A stretch of DNA of 64,000 nt, taken from CAYPGJ01 sp050174775 (GTDB lineage: Bacteria; Planctomycetota; Phycisphaerae; Phycisphaerales; UBA1924). The notes beneath the pieces are model-generated. The model searched no databases and was not told the origin of the DNA. It saw only the letters and a program-made list of their open reading frames with translations. Each line of letters begins with the position of its first letter. The first letter of the stretch is position 1. The position numbers were made by a program, and so were the translations under genes. Shown here piece by piece: positions 15,977-23,422 of the stretch. The DNA is taken from NCBI GenBank assembly GCA_050174775.1, contig JBFXJP010000008.1, positions 62,001-126,000 on the forward strand. Reading direction: 5' to 3'.

Positions 15977-16249
15977 CTAACCCCCCCACCCGTCCCGCCG
16001 CTCATTGTCCAGCCATCCGACGACGCAATGGAACGCGTCATCGAGCGTGATGCCCTGCAACACCGACTCTTCGATCGCGTAGCCGACAAGTTCCGCGATG
16101 CTGTACACGCCTCGGGCGGCCAGCGCCTCCGCCTTGCCCCACGTGAGCCGGAACGCGGTCACGGCACGCGCGGAGCCGTCCGGAAGCGTGACGCGCCTCT
16201 TCTCGCGCGTGAGCCAGTCTTCGACCTGCTGTTCGGTGTAGCGCTGCAT
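15977..16249 (-). CDS. small hypothetical protein
   Basis: 90 residues from ATG 16249. Soluble, mixed alpha/beta: YTEQQVEDWLTREKRRVTLPD, in part, then AFRLTWGKAEALAARGV and an acidic helical end. It is convergent to the relaxase gene, 5 bases apart. The regular residue pattern suggests a real gene. It does not match a family I know. Located between mobilisation and partition genes. Confidence 0.5.
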   Translation of the reverse strand: MQRYTEQQVEDWLTREKRRVTLPDGSARAVTAFRLTWGKAEALAARGVYSIAELVGYAIEESVLQGITLDDAFHCVVGWLDNERRDGWGG

Positions 16250-16355
16250 CCTTCATCATGACATGAATGGGATGCCGAGCGCAAGCACGATCCGTCGTGA
16301 ATCAGCAAAGCCGCGACGCCGTATCGCCGTGTCGTCGTATTCCCGCATGCGCGCG

Positions 16356-16454
16356 TCGTCGTGTGTGCGACGATCCTCGGTTCCGCACAATCGTGCTTGA
16401 CCCTTTCCGCAGAAACTGCTACGCGTAGATCCGGATGGTCGCATCGTCGTGCGA
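16356..16454. promoter_or_regulatory. candidate centromere/operator upstream of parA
   Basis: A perfect 6-6-6 inverted repeat TCGTCG-TGTGTG-CGACGA lies at 16356-16373. A second, TCGCA-TCGTCG-TGCGA, lies at 16439-16454. Between them is the palindrome CTACGCGTAG at 16419-16428, and a TTGACC at 16397-16402 could serve as a -35 element. Repeated TCGTCG cores upstream of a partition operon are what a ParG-like ribbon-helix-helix protein would bind, both as centromere and as operator. Confidence 0.45.
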
Positions 16455-16495
16455 TCGCATGTAAGAAGAATCGAGACGGGGGTTATGAAAACAGG

Positions 16496-17125
16496 ATGAT
16501 CATGGGTTTTCTCAATCAGAAGGGGGGCGTGGGCAAGACCACGCTGGCCCTGCACGTGGCCGACGCGATGGCGCGCCGGAAGAGACGGGTTCTTGTGGTG
16601 GACGCCGACCCGCAGGGATCGGCGCTCGACTGGGCGGCGGCCCGCCGGGGCGAGCCGCTCTTTCCCGTCGCAGGTCTTCCCAAAGCGTCGATCCACAAAG
16701 AGCTTCCCGCGCTCGCCGCCGGGTACGAGCTTGTCGTCATCGACGGCCCGCCCCGCGTGTACGACGTCGCCCGGTCGATCATCATGGCCAGCGACCTTGT
16801 CGTGATCCCCGTGCAGCCCTCACCGTATGACGTGTGGGCCGCCAAGGAGATCGTGGACCTCCTGCAGGAGGGCTTGATCTACAAGCCCGCGCTGAAGGCC
16901 GCCTTCGCGATCAATCGCAAGATCGTCAACACGGCTTTGGGAAGGGACGTGGTGGAAGCGCTGGCGGAGTACCCGCTGCCCGTCCTCAGAACCGCGGTCT
17001 GCCAGCGCGTCGCGCTGGCCGAATCCGCGGCCGCGGGTCAAACGGTGTTCGAGACCAACCCGGGGCACCCCGCGGGGGAGGAATTGTCCGCGCTCGTCGA
17101 TGACATCCTGGAGCTTGCCGCATGA
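16496..17125 (+). CDS. parA: ParA-family partition ATPase
   Basis: 209 residues from ATG 16496; a second ATG at 16502 is also possible. The deviant Walker A of ParA/MinD proteins is present (NQKGGVGKTTLA), with Walker A' in VLVVDADPQGSALDW and Walker B in ELVVIDGPP. The short size without an N-terminal HTH is that of type Ib ParA. The next gene overlaps by ATGA and encodes a ribbon-helix-helix protein, the usual partner of this class. Together they would segregate a low-copy plasmid or stabilise the excised island. Confidence 0.9.
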   Translation: MIMGFLNQKGGVGKTTLALHVADAMARRKRRVLVVDADPQGSALDWAAARRGEPLFPVAGLPKASIHKELPALAAGYELVVIDGPPRVYDVARSIIMASDLVVIPVQPSPYDVWAAKEIVDLLQEGLIYKPALKAAFAINRKIVNTALGRDVVEALAEYPLPVLRTAVCQRVALAESAAAGQTVFETNPGHPAGEELSALVDDILELAA

Positions 17126-17406
17126 AGAAGGTGACCATCACCGCCAAGCCGGCGAACGGAGCACGATCGTCTGATCAATGGGTCGCGGAGCGGCCGGCGG
17201 CGGCTCCCACCAAGCGGCTCACCATCGACGTGCCGCTCGGCCTGCACAGGAGGATGAAGGTGCTGTGCGCGGAGCGCGATGAGCGCATGGCGGACGTGGT
17301 GCGGCGACTGCTGGAGAGCCATTTCGACATCGAGCGCGAAGCGGAGGAGGGCCCGCCGAACGAAATTGGGGCCCGCTCATCTCAACTTACGGAAACGAGC
17401 GGTTAG
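17122..17406 (+). CDS. ribbon-helix-helix partition partner (ParG-like)
   Basis: 94 residues starting in the ATGA overlap with parA. A flexible polar N-terminus (about 40 residues) precedes a ribbon-helix-helix motif: KRLTIDVPLGLHRRMKVLC followed by ERMADVVRRLLESHF. This matches ParG/Omega-like proteins that bind the centromere and stimulate ParA. An acidic tail follows. It is the likely reader of the inverted repeats upstream of parA. The gene stops 7 bases before the replication initiator start. Confidence 0.75.
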   Translation: MKKVTITAKPANGARSSDQWVAERPAAAPTKRLTIDVPLGLHRRMKVLCAERDERMADVVRRLLESHFDIEREAEEGPPNEIGARSSQLTETSG

Positions 17407-17413
17407 GCGGGAA

Positions 17414-18409
17414 GTGCGGGACGCGGAAGAAACAGACGAACGGGAGGAGGGGCTTCGGCACCCGTCCGCGGCCGTATCCAACCAGCTCGGCCCCGTTGAT
17501 CGCCGGATCCTGCGCGCGAACACGTGGATCTCGCAGGAGCCGCCGGACCGGATGGATTTCCTGCACACCTGCCTCTGCCAAGTGGGTCTACCGAGGCGGC
17601 GGACCAACGCGGACCACTTTGAGCGCCACAACGGTCACGTGAGCCTGCGGCTAGAGGCAGGGACGCTCTTCAACGGCCGGCGATTCGTGCACCAACCGCT
17701 CCCGTACGGCGCCATCCCCAGACTCGTGATGGTCCACGTCAGTTCCGAAGCGGTCCGCACGCAGAGCCGCAGCGTCTCCGTGGGCGACAGCATGCGTCAG
17801 TTCCTGACGGCTCTCGGGATGTCGCCGAGCGGAGGAGCGCGGGGCGGCTACACGGCGTTCAAGCGACAGATGGAGGCGTTGGCGGCGTGCCGTCTCACGC
17901 TCGGCATGCAGGCGGACGGGAAGGTCGTCACCGTTGACGCCAAGCCGATCGACCGCTTCGAGGCATGGCTGCAGATCGACGGCTCGCAGAGGACGCTCTG
18001 GCCGGGGGTTATGGAACTCTCCGAGAAGTTCTACGCGACGCTTGCTGAGCACGCTGTGCCGCTCGACTACCGCGCGCTGGCGGCGCTGCGGCACTCATCG
18101 CTCGGCCTGGACATCTACACCTGGCTCGCCCATCGCCTGCGCAGAGTCGGGAGGCCCCAAGGGGTCAAGGTCAGCTGGCAGAACCTCCGCGAGCAGTTCG
18201 GGCAGGAATACTCGTGCTCCAAGAACTTCAAGCGGGAATTCAAGCGCCTGTTGGGGCAGGTCTGCCGGGTCTATCCCGACGCGCGAATTCAGCAGGTGCC
18301 GGGGGGGCTCATTCTTTACCCGTCCAGACCGCCACTGGCGCCGGCAAGAGTTGCGCTCGCGTCGCCAACGTCCTCCGTGCTGTCTGGGGATAAGCCTGTG
18401 GAAGGTTGA
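17414..18409 (+). CDS. repA: RepA-type plasmid replication initiator
   Basis: 331 residues from GTG 17414, the in-frame start right after the partition gene. Residues about 90-280 match the 'plasmid encoded RepA' family: RLVMVHVSSEAVRTQSRSV, then GDSMRQFLTALGMSPSGG and the winged-helix part with LGLDIYTWLAHRLRRV, WQNLREQFGQEY and KRLLGQVCRVYPDA. Such proteins bind iterons and recruit host replication proteins. The stop is directly followed by a DnaA box and three iterons. This gene marks the island as plasmid-derived. Start choice is moderately certain. Confidence 0.8.
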   Translation: MRDAEETDEREEGLRHPSAAVSNQLGPVDRRILRANTWISQEPPDRMDFLHTCLCQVGLPRRRTNADHFERHNGHVSLRLEAGTLFNGRRFVHQPLPYGAIPRLVMVHVSSEAVRTQSRSVSVGDSMRQFLTALGMSPSGGARGGYTAFKRQMEALAACRLTLGMQADGKVVTVDAKPIDRFEAWLQIDGSQRTLWPGVMELSEKFYATLAEHAVPLDYRALAALRHSSLGLDIYTWLAHRLRRVGRPQGVKVSWQNLREQFGQEYSCSKNFKREFKRLLGQVCRVYPDARIQQVPGGLILYPSRPPLAPARVALASPTSSVLSGDKPVEG

Positions 18410-18411
18410 AC

Positions 18412-18605
18412 TTATCCACGCTGCATCGCCACCCCCATGCTGCGCTGCATCGCCACCCCTTGACACCAAGAATCGCGCTGCATCACCACCCCGAACCTAT
18501 AGAGTCCCTGTAGCCTTTCCCGGTAGTTGTCAGGCACGAATAACCTAGAAGATGTGGGCGGTAGGAAAAAAGATATGGTAGTTAATTATTCTCAGTGTTA
18601 TAGGG
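18412..18605. other. candidate plasmid replication origin (DnaA box, iterons, AT-rich region)
   Basis: A DnaA box TTATCCACG lies at 18412-18420. Three direct repeats of a 17-base unit CGCTGCATCGCCACCCC follow at 18419-18435, 18443-18459 and 18476-18492 (third copy with one change, CATCACC), spaced 24 and 33 bases apart. An AT-rich stretch at 18560-18605 then fits a DNA-unwinding element. Immediately downstream of the initiator gene, this is the expected layout of an iteron-type oriV. Confidence 0.7.
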
Positions 18606-19007
18606 GCTGCTCCTAGTCCGTTCAGCATGCGCCGGGCCTTGTCACAAGACACCTTGACAACAGTGAATGGACAAGCCAAAACTCGGCCTGTGGGAAATTC
18701 TTGTCACATCCCTTATCAGCCGAGGCCGCATCACCGGCGTGATGCGACAACTCATCGCGAGCGTCAATCGAGATTTGAGCTCACCATTAATCCGACGTTG
18801 TCCGCTACCTATCGACCATGCCAGAAGTACAACGCCCTTTCACCATGGTGTCTCGGCCGGCGGGTAGGCCCCCGTTGCAGCGGCCAAGTGTCTCGACCGG
18901 CGGGTAGGCTACCCTTGCAGTGGCCAGGTGCCTTGGCGGACGTGAATCTCTTCTCCCGAGGATGCTGCCGAGTAGAACCCGCATCGCCCGCCTCTCCGGA
19001 GACAAGC
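18606..19007. other. non-coding leader upstream of the membrane protein/FolK fusion operon
   Basis: 402 bases between the origin and the next gene. It contains the 40-base tandem repeat at 18851-18930, described separately. No open frame here has convincing coding character. It may contain the promoter and a structured leader for the following two-gene operon. Confidence 0.4.
18851..18930. repeat. two tandem 40-base repeats
   Basis: Unit 1 (18851-18890) and unit 2 (18891-18930) both run from TCTCG to GTG, share the core CCGGCGGGTAGGC and differ at 6 of 40 positions. In unit 2, GGGTAG-G-CTACCC forms a perfect inverted repeat; unit 1 has lost it. The block ends 77 bases before the membrane-protein start. 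Confidence 0.8.
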
Positions 19008-19736
19008 ATGTTCGAGTTCGTGATTGGCGTTATCTCGTCTGTTGCGGCAAGCGCGATCATGCTCGCATGTGTCACCCTCTTCTCCGATCGTGCCAAGTGG
19101 TTCCTCCTTGGACTCACCGATCGCTTCACTGGTCTCGGCTTGGTCAAGTTCTTCCGCAACGACGAGGCAGCGGAAGGCGATCTTGCAGAATCCATCAGGA
19201 CCGCTCGGTTCATTAAAATCTTCTGTAGCCGTGGCATGTTCCTCGAGCGTGCACAATATTCTGAAGCCCTTCGCCGCGCCGGCGAGAAGTACGAATCTAT
19301 CCGCATACTGCTTCCTTGCCTAAGCTGCGCCAAAGAGGGTCCGGACTGGACGGGGATTAACGAGAAAGAGTTGGGTAAGCTGCAACCCGAGTTCGGGAGT
19401 GGCATCTTTCGCAAGCAAATCGAACATGCCTATGACTTGCTGGCCCACTATCGCGACAAGCCAAAACTCCAAGTCCGACCATATAACTTGCCTCACTTGG
19501 GCAAAGTCATCATTACAGACAGAGTCGCGTACGTGACCTTCTACACCTCCGATACCCGAGCCAGCCAGAGCTGTGTGTACAAGTTTGCCGCTGACGGCGT
19601 CTTGTTTCGTTGGGCTGAACGCGTGTTCGATCTAGCATGGGAGAACGCCCCCGCTGATAGGGGTACGTTGGCACGAGAGGAAAGGACGAATCCGGATGAC
19701 CAAGGCAGTGCTCTCGCTGGGCTCCAACCTGGGTGA
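19008..19736 (+). CDS. membrane-anchored protein with degenerate phospholipase D-like domain
   Basis: 242 residues from ATG 19008; GGAG lies 8 bases upstream. The first 25 residues are a membrane helix (FVIGVISSVAASAIMLACV). The soluble domain has a core (ARFIKIFCSRGMFLERAQYSE, in part), then IRILLPCLSC and, near the end, PHLGKVIITDRVAYVTFYTS. This last stretch resembles the HxKxxxxD motif of phospholipase D proteins, but with one extra residue (H-L-G-K), so catalysis is doubtful. It overlaps the FolK-deaminase fusion gene by 41 bases, so they are co-expressed. It may act as a sensor or membrane effector for that enzyme. Confidence 0.6.
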   Translation: MFEFVIGVISSVAASAIMLACVTLFSDRAKWFLLGLTDRFTGLGLVKFFRNDEAAEGDLAESIRTARFIKIFCSRGMFLERAQYSEALRRAGEKYESIRILLPCLSCAKEGPDWTGINEKELGKLQPEFGSGIFRKQIEHAYDLLAHYRDKPKLQVRPYNLPHLGKVIITDRVAYVTFYTSDTRASQSCVYKFAADGVLFRWAERVFDLAWENAPADRGTLAREERTNPDDQGSALAGLQPG

Positions 19737-20748
19737 CCTCGACGGCAACCTAGATCGCGCGATTGAACTCATTTCCGCCCGGATCGGCCCCATTCAAGCG
19801 GCTTCTTCACGACGGAGCACCGAACCAGTACTTCACCCCGATACCCCCACGGCCGGGCAGGGCAAGTATCGCAATATGGCTCTAGTTGTTGAGACATCCC
19901 TCGACGCGCTCCAACTCCTCGATGCCTGCCAACAGGTCGAGAAAGACGTCGGACGCCTACGGGAGCGCGAGAAGGTCCGGTGGGAACCCCGAATCCTCGA
20001 TGTCGACATCATCGCTTTCGACGATGTGGTTATGACGTCACCGCGTCTTCAGATCCCGCATCCCGAGATGCACCACAGGCGCTTCGTCCTCGAGCCACTT
20101 GCGGAGATTTGGCCCGGGTGGTGCCACCCGATTCTTGGGCGCACTGCGATCCAACTCCTTCACGGCCTCACAGTCGGCTCCACCGATTCCACGCTCGTTT
20201 CCTCTCACGCGGAGTTCATGCGTCGCGCCGTGGCACTGGCCTCCGACGACATCGACTCTCCAAACGGGCGACCGCTCGGGGCAGTCGTCGTTAGAAACGG
20301 ATCTGTTATCGGAGAAGGTCGCAATTTGGTCAACGTCCTCTGCGATCCGACCGCTCACGCCGAGGTTACCGCAATCCGTGATGCGTGCCGCAATCTCGGT
20401 CAGCCTCACATCAATGGCAGTATTCTCTACTGCACTGCCGAGCCCTGCCCTCTCTGCCTCGCGGCCTGCTACTGGGCCGGGATTACCGAGGTATATTACG
20501 GTCTTTCGAGCCGCCAAGCGGAACCCTTTGGCTTTGCCGACTCCGAGCTTTACACCGAGTTCGCCCTTCCCGCCCATTGCCGCCGTATCGCGTTGGTCCA
20601 GATTGCTGACGACGCCCTCATCAGCCTCTTCGAAGCCTTCGCCCGTTCCCACCCCGACTACAAAACTTCGTTACTCCGCCACCCCACATACCGGTTTGGT
20701 ACAGACTCGCCTGATCGCTCTGCGGCGAAACGCGATGTCGTCAAGTAA
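19696..20748 (+). CDS. fusion of HPPK (FolK) and guanine-deaminase-like enzyme
   Basis: 350 residues. Residues 1-165 are a complete 6-hydroxymethyl-dihydropterin pyrophosphokinase: LSLGSNLGD, KYRNMALVV, VGRLRE, EPRILDVDII and IPHPEMHHRRFVLEPL. Residues 170-340 are a zinc-dependent deaminase closest to guanine deaminase: GAVVV, HAEVTAIRDAC, EPCPLCLAACYWAG with YYGLSS after it. All zinc ligands and the HAE glutamate are present. HPPK phosphorylates a pterin and guanine deaminase acts on a purine base with the same ring chemistry, so both halves may act on related pterin- or guanine-like substrates. It is unlikely to be housekeeping folK given its fusion and island context. Coupled to the upstream membrane protein. 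Confidence 0.8.
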   Translation: MTKAVLSLGSNLGDLDGNLDRAIELISARIGPIQAASSRRSTEPVLHPDTPTAGQGKYRNMALVVETSLDALQLLDACQQVEKDVGRLREREKVRWEPRILDVDIIAFDDVVMTSPRLQIPHPEMHHRRFVLEPLAEIWPGWCHPILGRTAIQLLHGLTVGSTDSTLVSSHAEFMRRAVALASDDIDSPNGRPLGAVVVRNGSVIGEGRNLVNVLCDPTAHAEVTAIRDACRNLGQPHINGSILYCTAEPCPLCLAACYWAGITEVYYGLSSRQAEPFGFADSELYTEFALPAHCRRIALVQIADDALISLFEAFARSHPDYKTSLLRHPTYRFGTDSPDRSAAKRDVVK

Positions 20749-20871
20749 CGGGGCGCGGCCCGGGTCGGTGGCGCACTTGTTGAATCGGGGGGACAGCTTG
20801 CAGACGTATTGCGTCCTGACCGGCCTCGGAACCACTCCCTACCCACACCCCACTCGGACCACCAAACCGTC

Positions 20872-21225
20872 TCAGCGGCCAAAAACCCGGTTTCCGTCAT
20901 GTCGGAGGCGGCGCCTCGTCCCCCTCCGAGTCCTGTGCGAAACGGTGGCCTGGGGCGTGTCCTCGATGTCCCGGCTCCAGAAGGTGGCCCGGACCAGGTC
21001 GTCGTGCTCCGAGAGCGGGAGCGCCGGGAGCCTGTACAGACCCCTATCAACCCGCTCGAAGTTGCCGGCGGCGACGTGGTAGGCGAGGCGCCGCCGCTCG
21101 TAGCCGAGATTCTCGGCCTGCCGGGCCGTGAAATAGCCGCCTTGGCGGGCCGCGAGGGCCGCGATTTCACACTGGATGGGTTTGCCGCTGGTATACATGC
21201 GAAAATGTCTCATTTTTCGAGACAA
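20872..21225 (-). pseudogene. truncated AbiEi-like type IV antitoxin
   Basis: The N-terminal 95 residues from ATG 21225 match the AbiEi winged-helix domain: IAALAARQGGYFTARQAENLG, in part, then YHVAAGNFERVDRGLYRLP and ATFWSRD ending at TPQATVSH. In intact proteins this is followed by an acidic helical stretch and about 100 more residues. Here it becomes an arginine-rich run and stops, so the gene is cut after the HTH part. No AbiEii toxin follows. The upstream TGTCTC/GAGACA inverted repeat (21205-21223) overlaps the start and may be a relic operator. It is a fossil of a toxin-antitoxin module, or an orphan DNA-binding fragment. Confidence 0.6.
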
Positions 21226-21548
21226 TCATGCCATGCCTTGACGCAAGAGTCGAGACGGAGCCGCCTCAGTGCGTTCGCATATACGCTTACGGGCAGCCGG
21301 GTCGCGTCGAGTAGGGAATCTCAGACAGGATGGAGAAAACGGGTGCCCTGACACTCCGAGAGTCCTTGAAGGACCTGCTGGGTCGAAGTGGTGGTCTTCA
21401 GCGCCTCTCAACAGACTCGCATGAATTCGCAAACGCTCGCTGCCGTATCTGCTCGTAGTAGACCGAGGAAGGCGATACGATTAGCCCGGCCATCGGGAGC
21501 CGCGGGAGGGCGCATGTCCGAGAGCCAAGGCCGGTAGAGTGTCTTGCA
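21226..21548. other. non-coding interval upstream of the methyltransferase operon
   Basis: 323 bases between the decayed AbiEi-like gene and the methyltransferase gene. The frames here have no coding character. The promoter for the methyltransferase/AsnRS-like operon should be in it; I see no convincing -35/-10 pair. Confidence 0.4.
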
Positions 21549-22376
21549 ATGCCAATGCCCCGCAACGAGGCACCAAGCCCTGATGACCTGCGGCAGATGC
21601 CCTACGTCGATCTCCTTGCGCTCGTCGGCGAGGTGAATCGACCGCCCGGCGGCAATCGCACCGTCGGGAGACTATTGCAACACTGCCATCTTCGACCTGG
21701 CCTGCTCGTTCTGCACGCATGCTGCAACACTGGCTTCCTCACGCGCGAACTAGCGCGACGGTCCGGCTGTCGCATGGTTGGCGTCGACATATCGCCGAGA
21801 ATGGTCGCGGCGGCGACATCAGCGGCAGCGAAAGAGGGACCCAATGAGCTGGTGTCGTTCGCCCAAGGCGACACGCGAGCACTGTCCTTCCCGGATGTTA
21901 TGTTTGATGTCGTCCTTTCTGGGGGAGGTCTGGCCTTCGTGACTGACCAGGAACGTGCGGTTGCCGAGTGGATCCGAGTGACCCGTCCCTTCGGCCTCAT
22001 TGCCGATGCTGAGCTGTACTACCACAAGAATCCTCCCGCATCCTTGAGAGAACGCGTATCAGCGGCTATTGGTGTAGCCGTACCACAATATACATCGTCT
22101 CATTGGCTCGCGTTGTTCCGCCAACCGCTCCTAGAACGATACCACGAGCATACGGAGCAGGTGACTGTCGCGTCATCTGCCGACATCGATAGCTACTGTG
22201 CTCGCATGGCAGCCTATGTCGCAGCTGGCGAATGGCCGGAGGAATCCCAACAGGCTCTTCTCACTCGTTTTCTACATCTCTTCCAACTCTTCAATGAGAA
22301 TCTCTCTTACATGTCCTACGCGCTTCTGGTATTTAAACGACTGCCCGTCGGTTCCCAACCATCTTTGTACGTGTAG
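21549..22376 (+). CDS. class I SAM-dependent methyltransferase-like protein
   Basis: 275 residues starting at ATG 21549, or the ATG two codons later. The Rossmann-type core runs from VLHACCNTGFLTRELARR through MVGVDISPRMVAAA to the acidic SFAQGDTRALSFPDVMFDVV, with LSGGGLAFV and the FGLIADAELYYHKN strand. Motif I is degenerate, with ACCNTG in place of the usual DxGxGxG, but the acidic end of strand 2 (VDIS) is kept. The C-terminal half is helical. Substrate unknown. It is 14 bases from the AsnRS-like gene, which is translated from a GAGG site, so they form an operon. It may act on the same molecule as the aaRS-like enzyme. Confidence 0.65.
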   Translation: MPMPRNEAPSPDDLRQMPYVDLLALVGEVNRPPGGNRTVGRLLQHCHLRPGLLVLHACCNTGFLTRELARRSGCRMVGVDISPRMVAAATSAAAKEGPNELVSFAQGDTRALSFPDVMFDVVLSGGGLAFVTDQERAVAEWIRVTRPFGLIADAELYYHKNPPASLRERVSAAIGVAVPQYTSSHWLALFRQPLLERYHEHTEQVTVASSADIDSYCARMAAYVAAGEWPEESQQALLTRFLHLFQLFNENLSYMSYALLVFKRLPVGSQPSLYV

Positions 22377-22390
22377 CTCTTGAGGTTCCG

Positions 22391-23395
22391 ATGGCTCTAG
22401 TCCCCCCTCGATGGTGGAACGACCCGCGCCGGGATTGGACAGCCGTTCTGTCAGACCCGTGGTACTCCGTCGTGTTGAGTCTCGGACATCATGTGCTGTG
22501 CGCTACCAACGATTTTTTCCATTCGGCCGGTTTTGTCTTCACGCCGCTACCCTGCACCACTACAAGCGTTTCGAGCCCTGCGGAACCAGGTTCAGACAGT
22601 GAACCGGTCTTGGTCTCCATTCGAGGCGTGGATATCTACCTCGCCGATTCAATGCAGTTTGGACTCGAGGTGATGGTTCGACTGCATCCAAGAGGGGTGT
22701 TCTATGTGATGCCCTGCTTTCGCGGAGAGCCGACGGATGCCCAGCATCTACCGCAGTTCACCCACATCGAAGTGGAGGTGGCTGGCGGTCTTGAGGACGT
22801 CATAACGCTTGCCGAAGGTCTTCTTCGGAGCATAGCAGACGCAGTGCTCACCAAGTGTCATGACCTCGTGCTAGCGACTGCATCAACCGACCATCACCTG
22901 CGATCGTTCATCGATCACCCGGTCGAGAGAGTGAGGTTTCAGGATGCGGCAGGCGTTGTCGAAGGGCGTGACTCCAATATAGAAAGGGCTCGCCTCAGTG
23001 GGAATGACCACGTTCAGCTTCTGCACAAGTATGGGAGGGATAACGCCCTTTGGATAACGCATTTTCCCCATAACTCTGTACCTTTCTACCAGGCGAGTGA
23101 AGGCAATAGTCCCTGGGCCCTCTGCGCGGATCTGCACTTAGGGGCGCTCGCCATCGAGACTGTTGGCGCTGGTGAGCGCCATTTAGAGGCGGATGCCGTG
23201 CGTGCTGCGATAGACCGGCACGGCCTGGCATGTGAGCCGTATGATTGGTACGTGCGTCTTCGCGAACTCCGTCCCATGCGAACGGCCGGCTTCGGAATTG
23301 GGCTTGAGCGCTTGTTGCTCTGGATCCTTCGACATGATGATATACGCGACGTATCGTTGTTCTACCGTGAGCAAGGGCGCGCGGTCACACCATAG
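22391..23395 (+). CDS. AsnRS-like class II synthetase core without anticodon domain
   Basis: 334 residues from ATG 22391, with GAGG 5 bases upstream. The class II catalytic fold is intact: motif 2 as CFRGEPTDAQHLPQFTHIEVE (in part), then LWITHFPHNSVPFYQAS and motif 3 as AGFGIGLERLLLWI. It is closest to asparaginyl-tRNA synthetases, but the N-terminal OB-fold anticodon domain is absent. Archaeal AsnRS paralogs lacking this domain act as asparagine synthetases rather than tRNA ligases; this protein could likewise activate an amino acid for a small molecule. In motif 2 the conserved Arg of FRxE is present. Gene partners are a methyltransferase upstream and a convergent peptidase. Confidence 0.7.
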   Translation: MALVPPRWWNDPRRDWTAVLSDPWYSVVLSLGHHVLCATNDFFHSAGFVFTPLPCTTTSVSSPAEPGSDSEPVLVSIRGVDIYLADSMQFGLEVMVRLHPRGVFYVMPCFRGEPTDAQHLPQFTHIEVEVAGGLEDVITLAEGLLRSIADAVLTKCHDLVLATASTDHHLRSFIDHPVERVRFQDAAGVVEGRDSNIERARLSGNDHVQLLHKYGRDNALWITHFPHNSVPFYQASEGNSPWALCADLHLGALAIETVGAGERHLEADAVRAAIDRHGLACEPYDWYVRLRELRPMRTAGFGIGLERLLLWILRHDDIRDVSLFYREQGRAVTP

Positions 23396-23422
23396 TGTAA
23401 CTGAACCGGGGCGTGTGCCGAT

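Noticed and set aside
23040..23080. second dif-like or attachment site (GATAACGCATTTTCCCCATAAC)
   Set aside because: Lies inside the AsnRS-like coding region and arms are not inverted with six-base spacing.
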